From: Polytrichum commune
Taxonomy: Eukaryota > Streptophyta > Polytrichopsida > Polytrichales > Polytrichaceae
NCBI GenBank assembly: GCA_950295325.1
Contig: OX485806.1
Location: forward strand, 4,898,001-4,962,000
Reading direction: 5' to 3'
DNA length: 64,000 bases
Both the position numbers and the translations under genes were made by a program. Each line of letters starts with the position of its first letter. Position 1 is the stretch's first letter. The notes under the pieces were generated by a model. The model was given only the letters and a program-made list of their open reading frames with translations. It searched no databases and had not been told where the DNA came from. Shown piece by piece: positions 10,595 through 22,360 of the stretch.

Positions 10595-13500
10595 GAATCA
10601 TATGCCATTACTTGGAATGCCTCCTCACTCAACACTGCTATGCCATGTTTACAAGACCTAATTACGGCAACCCAAGAACCCCCATCGATCATCACCATAC
10701 AAGAACCCAAACTATCCGCCACAAAATCCACAAAACATATACAAAGGCTATTCCCCCAATATAAACTCTTCTTTAACAATATGCATAACATCACGAGAAT
10801 AACACGACAAAGAATGACTTATAGAGGATACAGAGGAGGCCTCCTCTTATTTATCCATAACAAACATGCGTTCCCATGAAACATTTCTAAAATTCCCACT
10901 CCCGCAGACATATCCCCGTTCCTCCAAATAACATGCATAACCAACCAACCCCTACAACCCTGGCTCTTAATTAACATATACATGCCCTCTCATGAGGAGA
11001 ACATACCTCTCATTTCCACCATTCAAAATACCATAACTAACCACATAAATACCCACCCTAACCATACATATATTTTATGTGGAGACTTTAACAGAGACAT
11101 CGCCTTAATAGGAAGACAAAACAACCAACAAACCACACCACCACAAATGGAGGACTACCTATGGAGAACCTTTACAACGGGCCTCGAATTGACATATGTC
11201 CCAACAAACACAACATTCTCCAGACAAGGAGGATACAACTACACACAAAACAGTCTAATAGATGGTTTCTTCATCAAAACCCCCAATAACAACCAATACA
11301 CCTCAACTACAAACCAAAACACCCCACTCAACTCGGATCATTTGCCCATACAACTAATAATCCCCCCAAACACACTAATCGCTAAAGCACCAATCACAAC
11401 GCCAGAACCGCCTCCTAGAATACTTAACCCCATTCCAAAGGAGAAAATAGAAGATTTTCACATTAAATTCTTCGAAAGAAATTCAAACCAAATAGACGAA
11501 CTCATATTACTCCTACAACACAACTACTTGACAGATGACCAATGGCAAATGGCTTGTAACTCACTAAATGCCATCACCGACAACATCACCGCCACCATCT
11601 TAGAAACACGCAGTGCCGCACCCATCCCCACACTACCAAACAGAACTGCCAACCAAGGGGGCTATCTCCCAAAGAAACCCCAAAAAAGTTGGAAAGCACA
11701 CCTATCTACATACCACCTCATCCGAAAGGTAATTTACACAACAAAAAACAATCCGAACTGGCGCACCCACCCCATCATCACCCAAGGAATAAACAATCAC
11801 AATCATACTAGCATACCCCCACCGCCAAATCCCTCTCTCCCACACGACTCATGGATAGATGAATTAGCCAAAATCGCCAAAGAAGCTAAATACAAAGCCC
11901 GCAAAATCACAACCGAATACACCACCAAGCAAATTAAAAAAGCCATAGCCAAATACCAACAACTTTATGATAAAAGACCAAAAATAATAAACAGAAAAGT
12001 TTTTAAAAATACTGACACCCCCCCCCATTAAATTGCCTCATAGACAGATACAATAATATCCTTACAAGCCCAACAGACATCGCACAAGAAATACATGCCC
12101 AACAATCAATCAGCAATAGGCCAACTGTCCCAACCTATCACTACCAACCCGACCACCCACAACAATGCATATGCGGAGTCCGACAATACCCGTGGCACGA
12201 CTTGAATGGATATGCCCTCGAAAAAAAAGGAGAGGCATTGACTCCCCTACACTCATATCTAAACCAAGAAACATATGGCATGTGCCTTAAAAACCTAGCA
12301 AATGGAAAAACCCCCGGACCCGACAAAATACCTAATGACATATTGAAAAATATGCCATCAAGATTCCACAAACTTCTCCTATCATTCTTCACTCACTGCT
12401 ATAAACAAAAACAAATTCTTGAATCATGAAAAACAAGCACCACAATACTCCTATACAAAAAAGGAAACCCCCACCATCCAATCAACCACAGACCAATCGC
12501 ACTCGCCAACTCAATATATAAATTATTTACTAGCACATTTACAAGTATCCTATCCACATATGGTGAAAAATACCAAATCCTACATGACAACCAAGAAGGA
12601 TTCCGAGCTGAACGATGCACCGCCCGACAGCTACAAACCCCCATAGCAGCATTAGAAGACGCAAGACTTACCACCCAAGACATATATATTGTATATCGAC
12701 TTCAAAAATGCCTTCGGCTCCATTGACCACGCCAGGCTCCTCGCCATTATGAAAGACTTAGGCTACCCACAAGATGCAGTAGCCCTAGTAGGCAATATAT
12801 ATTCACAATCTACTACCACATTTACTAGAGAATATTTCGAGAAAACACAACCAATACCCATACAAAGAGGCACCATACAAGAGGACACATTGAGCCCATA
12901 TCTCTTTATCATATTTCTTGAACCACTTCTAAGATGGTTACAAAGAAGAAACAACGGGTACACCTTTAACACCTCTAATACAAAACTCTGCTCTGCAGCC
13001 TACGCAGATGACCTTGTTGCGATATCTAATAATTTGACATCCCTCCAACATCAACTAAATAAACTAAACAAATTTTGTGAATGGGCAGGAATGGACCTTG
13101 GCATTCCAAAATGCGCAATCACAGGCTGCCCCAACCAAACAAAATTAAACCCCCACGCCTTCAAAACACACATACAAACCGCTAATATAAACTTCAGAAA
13201 TCAACCCATACCTATACTAAGTCAACACGAGCCGTACGTCTATCTCGGAATCAACCTAGTCCCATCACTACAGTGGAAAACCCAAACGCATATAACAACA
13301 ACTAAACTAATTAAACAATGCAAACTACTGACTACATGCCCAGCCACTATGAAACAAAAAATACAAATGGTTGATACGGTCATAAGAGCCGGCATCGCAT
13401 ATAGTTTCTACGCCATCCCATACTCACTCCCCGCCATTAAGAAACTCGATAAAAGACTAATCGCCCTACACAAGAATATATGTGGACTACCGAAATGTAT

Positions 13501-13749
13501 GTCCAATGCAGTTACACAACTACCACAAGATATGTTCGGCACAGAAGTTTTTTCACTAAAATATGCATACCTCACATGTATAGGTGAACAACTTATTAAC
13601 GCCCTCAATGACAAAGGAAGACTCGGAAGAATATATAATGGATTAACTAACCACATACTTGCCAAACACGGCGGATCTATCAACCTACCACGACTATCCC
13701 GTCAAGACTGTATTAGATCCCCAATTGCACGTACATTATTCCTACTCAA
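10595..13749 (+). pseudogene. LINE endonuclease and reverse transcriptase, broken
   Basis: The endonuclease begins near ITWNASSL and contains INIYMP, CGDFNRD and NSDHLPIQL, the Asn/Asp/His motifs of the APE-like family. The reverse transcriptase has ANGKTPGPDKIP, IDFKNAFGSID, SPYLFIIFLEPLL and the catalytic AYADD at 13001-13012. Lesions: in-frame TGA at 10877-10879 and 12427-12429, both where Trp (TGG) would fit; a frameshift at a nine-C run (12018-12026); and another near 12684. The reading frame stops at the insertion that starts at 13750 and resumes in frame at 16078. The family nicks genomic DNA and reverse-transcribes its own RNA at the nick; this copy cannot. Confidence 0.9.
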
Positions 13750-16077
13750 AACAACTAGTGGCATACACCTTCGGAGCAAGCTCGGAAAATTCTGATACAC
13801 CCCGTGGGTCGTTCTCTTGCAAATTAGCTCAAGAAGACTCACGGTGAGACATCACGTAAATTTATATTCGCTTCAGAACTACCGTGCCTCATTAATATGT
13901 TCGGTCTCGAATTAATAATCCCTCTCTTCTCCTTATGATATGAATATAATTATTGGAGTGAACACAATCTCATTATCTTAATTCTTACTCTCAATGTAAG
14001 GCATCATTGATAATAAGAACCATTAGATTTAAAGAAAGCTTCAAGAGGTGTAACAATATCCTCGATAATAATATAGTTTTCAATAAATCATATGAGTCTT
14101 TAAGACTCGTAATTCATAAGCATCAATCACATAAATGATAGTATCTTATAATAATGAAGAAGATATAATATTCTTGAGTCTTCTTTTTTAAGCTCAAGTG
14201 TTACTACGTATAATATTGTAACTTGACAATTATGCATATAGTAGTTATAAGTTCATGAACACTTCATTAATTGTTTTGCAATGTCACGTTGAACTTCAAA
14301 GTGTTTTAATAACAAGAATAATTATACTCTCTTGAGTTTTACTCAAGAGTAAGAACTCCTCTTTGATTGTTAATGACATCCAACAACTCACAAAGTATCT
14401 TAAGAGAATAAGCACTTTTACTACAAAGTGTTTCTTGATGACGAGAAGATAAACCTATCTCTCTTGAGTTTTGCTCAAGAGAAGAGAGATCTTCTCTTAA
14501 ATAGATAATCCTTCAAATTGTAATGACATCCAACAACTCACAAAGAATCTTAAAGTAAGAAGTTTCAATAACAATTGTAGTAAGTAAATTATCTTATATC
14601 AATATTACTTCATTCATATGTATTCAAACTTTGATATGAATTAATGTCTTCATCATTCTTATTAATCATAAGTTCAACAATCAATATGTAGTATAATATG
14701 TATAATACTTATAAGTCAATTATGTAGTTTTCAATAATAAGCTCCTCCTCTTTTGAAGGAGTTGTAATTGTTAAGTTGTTTTGCTTAAATCATAACATGC
14801 ATATAATTCTTCAATCATTCAATCACATGTATATTTATAATTCCCTTTTGAGGAGATCAATGATAAGTTCCGCTTTGAGAGATAATCTTGTTTCATTCAC
14901 TCAAGTTTGACAATCGCTTTCTCAATTCAATCTCTCTCAAAGTCCCATTGATTCTCCAATTTGTCTTGAGCGCTTTGTTCTCACCCTCACACTATCTTTT
15001 GAGTTCTTTCTCAAAAGAGTCTACTCAATCTACTCTACTCTCGGTTGCTCAATCACTTAAGCTACAAAGTACCATTGACGACTCGTAGTTCAAATTGAGA
15101 GAGGTAGAAAGATCACACGCATTTGTAGAAAAGATAATTGTATTGCAAAAGTTCCTCGAGAGGAGAGTTACAAAAGCTTCAAGTGATTCTTGACACTCAA
15201 ATTTAAGATAACTTCGTTGTGTAGAAAATGAGGTATAGGTCTCCTAAAATGCTTCCCTTATATAGTCTTTTCTTCCTATCCAAAATCTATACTAAGAGTG
15301 GTTGTTAACTTCCACTTTCCTAGATACTTACTATCTTTGATATATGTAGATGATTCTTATCCTAAACGGTTACAACCGTTTCGTCACCTTGATGTTCATA
15401 ATTCCAAGATTTCCCTAACTCCTTGTTGTGGCTACATTCTAAACTCTTTTTGGAGATCACTCAATTCTTCATGTTGATTGATTGATGATCATGCCAATAG
15501 AATGTACCATATTCCTCTTAATGTCTTCATAATGTCTCCTTGAGTTTAATAACTCAATTTCCCATATATTCCATCATCGTGCTTCCTCAAAATCCTATAT
15601 TCTACCTATTCCATAATCATGCTTCATTGGATATTCATTCATCCTCAATGCAATCCTAAATACATAATTATGTCTCTTTGATATCCCTTCATGCTCAAAA
15701 TCCTATATTCTAATATATTTTTATAACCCTCTTAATTCATCCTTAATATACTCCTAATACATCCCTAATACTCCCCTTAATATGCCCCTAATATATATCC
15801 CTTTAAAGTCCTTTGATTAACACTAGAATTCCTTTGTAAGCTGCCGGCACCCTACTACCGTGGGTAAGGGCGCCTAATACCGCGCGTAAGGTACGTAATG
15901 CCGTGGCAAAGGGCCCTATTGCCGTGGTCGAACTCCATGGCCGAGCTTCCTTCGGCGTTCCTCTTCGGTGTTGCTCTCCTTCCTCTTCATGAATCCTTCC
16001 TCCCAAGTTGCATGCTTGTCGATTTAAGTGCCGTTTGAGTGTTGATGTGTATAACTTCCTTTATCTCTACAATGTTG
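13750..16077. mobile_element. 2.3-kb insertion inside the LINE, 8-bp target duplication
   Basis: CTACTCAA occurs at 13742-13749 and again at 16078-16085, and removing one copy plus the insert restores the LINE frame. An 8-bp duplication of form nTnnnnAn fits hAT transposons. The ends (AACAACTAG ... ATGTTG) share only a CAAC/GTTG end, so the class is not proven. The inside is AT-rich with no transposase frame. It contains a partial repeat of about 100 bp (TGACATCCAACAACTCACAAAG at about 14372 and 14522) and a GC-rich segment near 15838-15990. It is probably a non-autonomous DNA transposon. Confidence 0.7.
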
Positions 16078-16734
16078 CTACTCAACAAATTCCCCCTCCT
16101 CCCCACACCACTGGAAACACAATGGATCCACCAAGCACAAACTATATCAACACTAACCCCCATAACCTCCCTTAAATACCTACACAAATTCATACTCCAC
16201 AACATAACCGAACTCAAGCACATAACACACCCCAATGGCACACAATTAATGACAAATGATGATTTCAAACACTACTATGACACACCCACCAAAACAATTC
16301 AAGCCGCCCTAGATCAAGCTCGAGCTCTCTTTTGCGAGCCACCACGCCACAACCCATGCCCCAACAACTGCCTATCACATACCCTACCAAACACCCTTAA
16401 AAACGCCTATAGAATACAAAACCACCACATAGACCCAAGAACAAATAGACACAATATACACCCCCCCACAAACCCCCCAATAGAATATCCAAAACCCCCC
16501 CTTACATATACAGAAAAACCACATACAATACCCAATACATTCTATACTAAAAGACCGACCCCATACTTACAAGGACAAAAATAAAATTACAAAAAAATAC
16601 ACATCATACCTATGCCAATGGATACTCCCAAACGAAACCATATACAACAAATGGCTCCCACAAAGACAATTGTTCCCATGGAACAATCAAAACACCATAA
16701 ATCACAACATCCTACTACTAACACAATACTATAC
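16078..16734 (+). pseudogene. LINE coding segment between the two insertions
   Basis: The LINE frame resumes in phase at CTACTC (16078) and runs to a TAA at 16582-16584 in an A-rich stretch. A one-base shift there opens the continuing frame (LCQWILPNETIYNKW and onward) to 16734. This is the linker between reverse transcriptase and RNase H, and no domain was recognised in it. The segment ends at the TATAC duplication that flanks the second insertion. Confidence 0.7.
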
Positions 16735-18898
16735 TGTGAGGCCAAACCCCCCACCCTTAAGCGTCCGTAGTCCGAGTAGTGGGTTTGGGCTCACATTCCT
16801 CCGCGGTATTGGATTTGGACTTGGATGAGTCCATAGTGCAAGGTTCACCCTTCAAGTGGTCTTGGATTTAACTGGAATTTCACTTTTAACAACTCAATGT
16901 ACGATTTCAATACGTATGTGGAGAATGCACAAGTTAACTATGTTATTTTAACCTCCTTATGCTCGGGTGCTATTTTGTCTTTGTTTGCTTCTAACGTCCA
17001 TCCGGCCGCTTTAGCTACACAAGCCCTTAAGGATATCCCTCTCCTAAATGGAGTCCGTGCCGTTGACTCTATACTACCACTTGAACTATCACTTGTGTAT
17101 TCCGTATCGCTACTATAAGAGGTCTCACTTGGTGTCTCCATACCGTACATAAGCCTTTAAGTATTAAGAAATACTTATGTGACTTATGTCAATCTCTCCC
17201 TCGCACCTTTGGTCTTTGCTTCCTTTGTCTTGCCATCGCGAGAGTGCTCCACATTCTCCATTAATTTGTGCACGTGGTTTATTTTTAAAGAGAGGATGCA
17301 AGTGTTAAAAAAACACTATTCTCTATAGTCAATCTCAAATACATTTACTTGTGAAAGCCACACATAACACTAACTAGCATAATGTAACTAACTACTTGTC
17401 TATGAGCTAATTAGGTAGGCTATCTACTAAGCTCCTTCATGAACCCATCTCTTTACTTTCTAATTACATAAACCTAGCTCCTTCATAAACCTAGCTCCTT
17501 CATAAACCCAGCTCCTTCATAAACCCAGCTTCTTAGCTTCTAACTAAACAAACCCAGCTCCTTCATGAACCCAGCTCCTTAGCTTCTAACTAAACAAACC
17601 CAGGTCCTTCATAAACCCAGCTCTTTACTTTCTAACTAAACAAACCCAGCTCCTTCATAAACCCAGCTCCTTCATGAACCCACAACTTTGTAGTTGTAAT
17701 CCCCAACTACCTCACTAATTATTCAAGCCCTTAACTAATCTTCCTACCTAATTTCCCTAATTCTACTAACAACCCCTTTCTAATCACACAATTCTTCTCT
17801 AATCCTAAAATCCTAAAATCCTAGAGAGGAGAGGGGGAGAGAGAATTTCCTAACTTCACTAAGACTAACTAATCCACACAAGTATATTTTTGCACTCATC
17901 ACAACATCAAGTGCTCAACTCTTAAACATGGAACTTGCAACCACGTGTATTCAAAACATGAACTTTAAGTACCACAAATTGGAATCATGAATTAACTTTA
18001 AAATCCTTCACGTCAACACTAATTCTACCAAGAGGTCAAGCCCTCTTCAAGGCTAACAAGCCTTGGCTCTCAAACTAAAAACTAAGCACACACATGTGCT
18101 CCAATATGGCTTCCCACACCCACACTTATAACTCGTGGGGTGCCTTGGAGCACAAAGGAAAGAGAGGATGAGTGAGGGAAGAATGAGGGATTATATAGTA
18201 AGCTTGAGGGGGTGAGCACCCTCAAGGCTCACGATAAGCCCTTGAGATTTCCTCCTACTTAGTAGGCGCCAATCCTATCTTCTAAGCCTTCCTCCCTCAA
18301 ATGATCAACAAGGATCCTAATTCGAACATTTAACTAGCCTTGGCTTTCTACCTACCACACTTTACCAAACTTGGGATGCTTCAACCCAAACTTAGCCTCC
18401 TTCGTTTTCCGCCGCCATAACTTTCTCCCCTTACTTTCCCAAATCGTCGCTCACCACTTAATTCAAACCACGATGCTTAACTCGTGATTTGATTGGTGCT
18501 TTGAGAATTTGCTTATCCTCCACCTTGCGTTCTTCCTTGGACCTTCCCCATTAAGTGGCCATGATGAGGTGGTCCACTTGTGCGCTCCATGTGATCCTCC
18601 ATTCATCCCAATTCGAATGCACTTGCCTCTTGAGTCACTTTGGTTGTCTCCATCCATTTGTACTAGCCTACTCACTAACTATTCAATCCAAGTTCTCCTT
18701 ACCTATCCTCATTCACTCAAATCCTTCCGAAGGTAAAAACACAATAACAACTCACATCCTAGCCTCTTACAACATGGTACTTCTAAGACTAACATTTCAC
18801 TCTTTTTATATTTTTGTGAAGTAACATGCTACTTCAAAGTGCATCAACTAACGTTTCAAGGGTCTAAGACTAAATGTGGGCACCCTTTTGGGCTCACA
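16735..18898. mobile_element. Solo-LTR-like insertion of 2,164 bp with 5-bp target duplication
   Basis: The insert begins TGTGAGGCCAAA and ends TTTGGGCTCACA, so it has TG...CA ends and near-perfect terminal inverted repeats. TATAC flanks it on both sides (16730-16734 and 18899-18903). Five-base duplication with TG/CA ends is the signature of an LTR element. There is no polyprotein, primer site or second LTR inside, so a solo LTR is the simplest reading; a non-coding retroelement is the alternative. Excision in silico restores the LINE frame across the site. Confidence 0.7.
17462..17690. repeat. Minisatellite inside the solo-LTR-like insertion
   Basis: There are about ten imperfect copies of a 16-18-bp unit resembling AACCCAGCTCCTTCATAA. 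Longer variants add CTTCTAACTAAACA. Non-coding. Confidence 0.8.
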
Positions 18899-21457
18899 TA
18901 TACCCATAAACAAAACCAACACTTCACCAACATATTACAATTACACTTCAATGAAGAACAACTAAGGGACACAAGATATATTCCCCCGCCACAAGTTATA
19001 CCCCTATGTCGTATCCACATAAATGAATGTAATCCAGATAATGACATAGCATGTACCCAAAATACCATCCAAAGCCAACATGGCGTATCACACATCTATG
19101 ATAATGACGGCCGCCACCTAATTACCATCCCCGAACAAAGGTTGAAATGGCTATGGGAACAATACCAAAATGCATTAAGCACACCACACAATTTAGAACC
19201 CCCCACACAATCATTCGAAAAAGAAGTTGTATGGTTATACCAACGGTACAAATATAAACTGCCCAAAAATGACCCCCTGAAATTCTCACAATATACACTC
19301 CCAAATGACATCCTTGAACATATTATTGATTCCTTTCACATCACACATTCATACTTCTCATCCCCAGTTACATGCCCTATTAAACTAAGACAGTTCTCCT
19401 CTACATTCTCCCGAGACAAAGTTTTCGGGTCAATAGGGACGGCATTCCAACATAAATGGACAGGCAATGGATATGCCCACCCACATACAGAAAATGACAC
19501 TCAACAAGCCCTCCATTGGGCAAGACTTGCAGCCCAAAACAACCCAGACACAATTACAATACTTATAACAATGGATCCAAATTGGTATCACAACGACAAT
19601 CCCCATGAAGGTCCTTTTCCGGACTCACACGTCATCACACACTTTAAAGCGGACACCATTACATATGACGAACCCACAATACCACCAGAACTACAAATTG
19701 AACCCCGAACAGAATGCCGCAACATTAGGATATTATGCATACACCACAGAACCACACTCATCGAACCAACAGGATACGCACATCGCATGTACAATATTGG
19801 CAAATCTTTACAAATACCGGCTATATTTAACACAACCGCGCCACCCACACCAATAAATACCTCAGTGAATCGTAGTAAGAACTGGTCACAACTCACATAC
19901 CCGCCACCCCCACCCCCGACCCAAACTACCAATATTCCACCACTCACGAATCATGACATATGCCTACCCCTCAAATATCCACCCCAATTCTGCTACTATA
20001 CCGATGGGTCATTTATACCACCCAAAGCAATAACTCAAGAACATTGGAGACGAGAAAAGGCAGGATACGGCATATATAACCCTTTTAAAAACCTTAAAAT
20101 TGTAGAAAGACTACCAGGCCTCCAAAATATACTACGAGCCGAACTAATGGCTATTCATCACACTTTATGCCTCCTCACTACTACATACCGAAATGAACCA
20201 GCACACATTTTCACAGATTGTCTTAATGTGTTATACCTCCTAAACACACAAACAAAACATCCAACCTCACACAATAGTCACCCAGACAAGAAAATACTTG
20301 AATCAATAGTTACGATGCTACAATCCCGCACACAACTCACCACACTAAATAAAGTCAAAGCCCACACAAATATAAGTGGCAACGAACAAGCGGACAAACT
20401 AGCCAAAAGGGGATGTGAACTAAGTCATAGAGATGCCTTAGCAACACACGAACATGCACATCCCACGCCATACTACCTCCAAAAAGGATGGTGGCACTCA
20501 ATGCAAGAAACACCAGATAAAGGCCCCATCCGACACCTTGGTAAATACATCGCTAAACATGACAAAAAACATAACCTATCCATTATAGCAACCCAAACAC
20601 ATCAACTACACAAGTGGCTAGACAACAAAGACATTGACAAAACATTATCAAACGATTTTTGGAACAACCCGATTATCACATATAAACAAAAAACATGCCT
20701 AATCAAATTCAGAACCGGACAATACATGGGACATGCTAGAAAACAACTCTTTTTCGGAAGAATTGCATATCCCTCACACACGTGCCCCATATGCAACACA
20801 CAAGAAGCAGACACATGGTTACATGTACTTCTCAAATGTAAACAACAACACATACACGCACTAATAACCAAAAGACATAACAAAGCCGTATGGGAAATAC
20901 GCAAACTTCTCATCTCAAACAAAAAGACAAGATACTACACACTCATGAATGCAGGAACATATAATGAACTCCCCCAAGAAAACACAGTACCATCATGGTT
21001 ACTACCATGCACATGTACCACCCAAAGATGTCACTGCAACGCTAGGCTCAAACCTGACATATTATGCATACTAGGACACCCATATAAGTCCCCACCACCA
21101 GAAGCACCCACACCGGACATTACAGTTCAATTCATAGAATTCACATACTGTAATGACAGATTCTCTAATGACACCATAAATCAAAAAATTACAAAATACC
21201 AACCACTCATAAACAATATTATCGCAAAGGGTTGGAACGTAGCCCCACTTATTGTATTAGCATTTGGTGCTAGAGCCACAACTCACATCCCCTCAATGAA
21301 CGAACTTGAAACAAAGCTTAAACTCCCTACATCACAAATTAGGAACACATTCAAACAACTTAACATAATTGCCATACAATATGCACACTCAATATTAATC
21401 CACAAAAGACGAATAGAAAATAGACAACCCATTACAGACTTACAAAATCATAATTAA
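18899..21457 (+). CDS. LINE C-terminal segment: unassigned domain, RNase H and Cys/His finger
   Basis: One frame stays open for about 850 codons. An unassigned domain lies at about 19380-19800 (KVFGSIGTAF, GNGYAHPHT, ALHWARLAAQ, ILITMDPNWY, DSHVITHF). A proline-rich spacer follows. Then comes an RNase H domain at about 19990-20430 with all acidic positions visible (YTDGSF, RAELMAI, FTDCLNVLY, GNEQADKLAK) and the His in VKAHTNIS. After it is the finger CPIC-x4-ADTWLHVLLKC typical of LINE C-termini. The end of the protein (AFGARATTHIPSM, YAHSIL) is matched by the second LINE copy. It has no stop codon for 2.5 kb, unlike the upstream half, so inactivation may be recent. Confidence 0.85.
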   Translation, partial: YTHKQNQHFTNILQLHFNEEQLRDTRYIPPPQVIPLCRIHINECNPDNDIACTQNTIQSQHGVSHIYDNDGRHLITIPEQRLKWLWEQYQNALSTPHNLEPPTQSFEKEVVWLYQRYKYKLPKNDPLKFSQYTLPNDILEHIIDSFHITHSYFSSPVTCPIKLRQFSSTFSRDKVFGSIGTAFQHKWTGNGYAHPHTENDTQQALHWARLAAQNNPDTITILITMDPNWYHNDNPHEGPFPDSHVITHFKADTITYDEPTIPPELQIEPRTECRNIRILCIHHRTTLIEPTGYAHRMYNIGKSLQIPAIFNTTAPPTPINTSVNRSKNWSQLTYPPPPPPTQTTNIPPLTNHDICLPLKYPPQFCYYTDGSFIPPKAITQEHWRREKAGYGIYNPFKNLKIVERLPGLQNILRAELMAIHHTLCLLTTTYRNEPAHIFTDCLNVLYLLNTQTKHPTSHNSHPDKKILESIVTMLQSRTQLTTLNKVKAHTNISGNEQADKLAKRGCELSHRDALATHEHAHPTPYYLQKGWWHSMQETPDKGPIRHLGKYIAKHDKKHNLSIIATQTHQLHKWLDNKDIDKTLSNDFWNNPIITYKQKTCLIKFRTGQYMGHARKQLFFGRIAYPSHTCPICNTQEADTWLHVLLKCKQQHIHALITKRHNKAVWEIRKLLISNKKTRYYTLMNAGTYNELPQENTVPSWLLPCTCTTQRCHCNARLKPDILCILGHPYKSPPPEAPTPDITVQFIEFTYCNDRFSNDTINQKITKYQPLINNIIAKGWNVAPLIVLAFGARATTHIPSMNELETKLKLPTSQIRNTFKQLNIIAIQYAHSILIHKRRIENRQPITDLQNHN

Positions 21458-21996
21458 AAATTAGAAAGGGGTAGTGGTTAGACCACTAGTTATTAAAGAT
21501 ATCACCTATAGCTCAGAAAGGCGGGGAGTAGCCGGCTGGTTGGCATAATTTTCCTGCCTATGATTAACTCACTTGCAGCACCAAGTCAAAGTGTATTGCA
21601 CTAATACGCTCAGACGGATTCAACGCGAATCGAACCCCGACCGTATTAACACAACACGCACGTCCTTATCCAACCAACCTTGGAACCATGACTTGGCGAC
21701 CAACTATACAACCAATCACCACTTATACTCCAAACGAATACGCACGCTTCTCGTCTCAAACAAAGTAGCAAGACTCACAAAATTCTAATTCAAGCCCCTA
21801 CATAACCCCCCCCCCCCCGGTTCAACCGGTTAAAACCCCAGTTACTAACATAGTGTCTACTCCCTGCAAAGGGTGAAGTAGTATTACACCCAAAGCCGCT
21901 ACCCTTGGGTACATCCACGGTTGTCCTACGAACAAACACTTTATTCACTCCGGCCCCTAGTAGGGACCGGAGTTTTTTTTTTTTTTTTTTTTTTTT
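21458..21996 (+). other. LINE 3' UTR with poly-T tail and a tRNA-like B box
   Basis: The last 170 bp match the 3' UTR of the second LINE copy. The element ends in a run of about 24 T (21973-21996). Between 21475 and 21720 the sequence is absent from the other copy. It contains the reverse complement of a polymerase III B box (GCGAATCGAACC at 21625-21636), so a tRNA-derived SINE fragment may be inserted here. The stretch near 21738-21790 resembles LINE coding sequence at 20890-20945 and may be a small duplication. Confidence 0.55.
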
Positions 21997-22186
21997 GAGG
22001 AGCATACAATACGAATATTGACATTGGTGTCCAAGAACAATACGTATGTATATGGGAAAAAGTAGAATGGTATGGATGTAAGAAATATTAGTCTTTTACA
22101 CAATAGACAATATTTATGTCGATCAAAATAACAATACATAAAAAGTATGAGATGAGATATATGAACGGTCGTTTTTATACCTTCCA

Positions 22187-22311
22187 TTGCAATACCTATC
22201 TACACATGATCAGCTTGTGGACATCTTCACCAAACCTCTCCCTAGTGACCGTTTCACTCGACTTCCTGCACTCTTGGGTGGTACTGATCCCCTTGAAAGT
22301 GAAAGGCTGTA
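22187..22311 (+). pseudogene. Ty1/copia polyprotein C-terminal scrap
   Basis: Frame 1 of this short stretch reads HDQLVDIFTKPLPSDRF, then LLGG, and ends at TAA. This is the conserved end of copia RNase H (the 'ADxLTKPLP ... F ... LG' signature). Only about 40 residues survive. No LTRs were seen, and the adjoining TA-flanked element at 22361 lies 50 bp further on. Confidence 0.75.
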
Positions 22312-22360
22312 AGATGTGTGTTTTCGACACGGGGAAGTCACTCCATTGTCAAGTTGAATA

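Larger units (their letters stand above)
10440..21996 (+). mobile_element. LINE (non-LTR retrotransposon), inactivated and split by two insertions
   Basis: The order is apurinic-type endonuclease, reverse transcriptase, a long linker with an unassigned domain, RNase H, a Cys/His finger and a 3' UTR, typical of plant L1-like elements that carry RNase H. Without the insertions at 13750-16077 and 16735-18898 it is about 7 kb. It has two premature TGA codons, at least three frameshifts and both insertions, so it cannot be active. Its 3' UTR matches the truncated copy at 44430-44990, including GTGTCTA, CTGCAAAGGG, GAAGTAGT and CACTTTATTCACTCCGGCC, which fixes the 3' end at the T-run at 21973-21996. 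No target duplication of the whole element was found. Confidence 0.9.

Noticed and set aside
6217-12429. Possible stop-codon reassignment (TAG or TGA as sense)
   Set aside because: Lesions use TAG, TGA and TAA, occur with frameshifts in transposon-derived genes, and other frames end normally at these codons. Mutation is simpler.
21475-21720. A tRNA gene
   Set aside because: A reverse-complement B box (GCGAATCGAACC) is present but no cloverleaf with a matching acceptor stem could be built; a SINE fragment at most.
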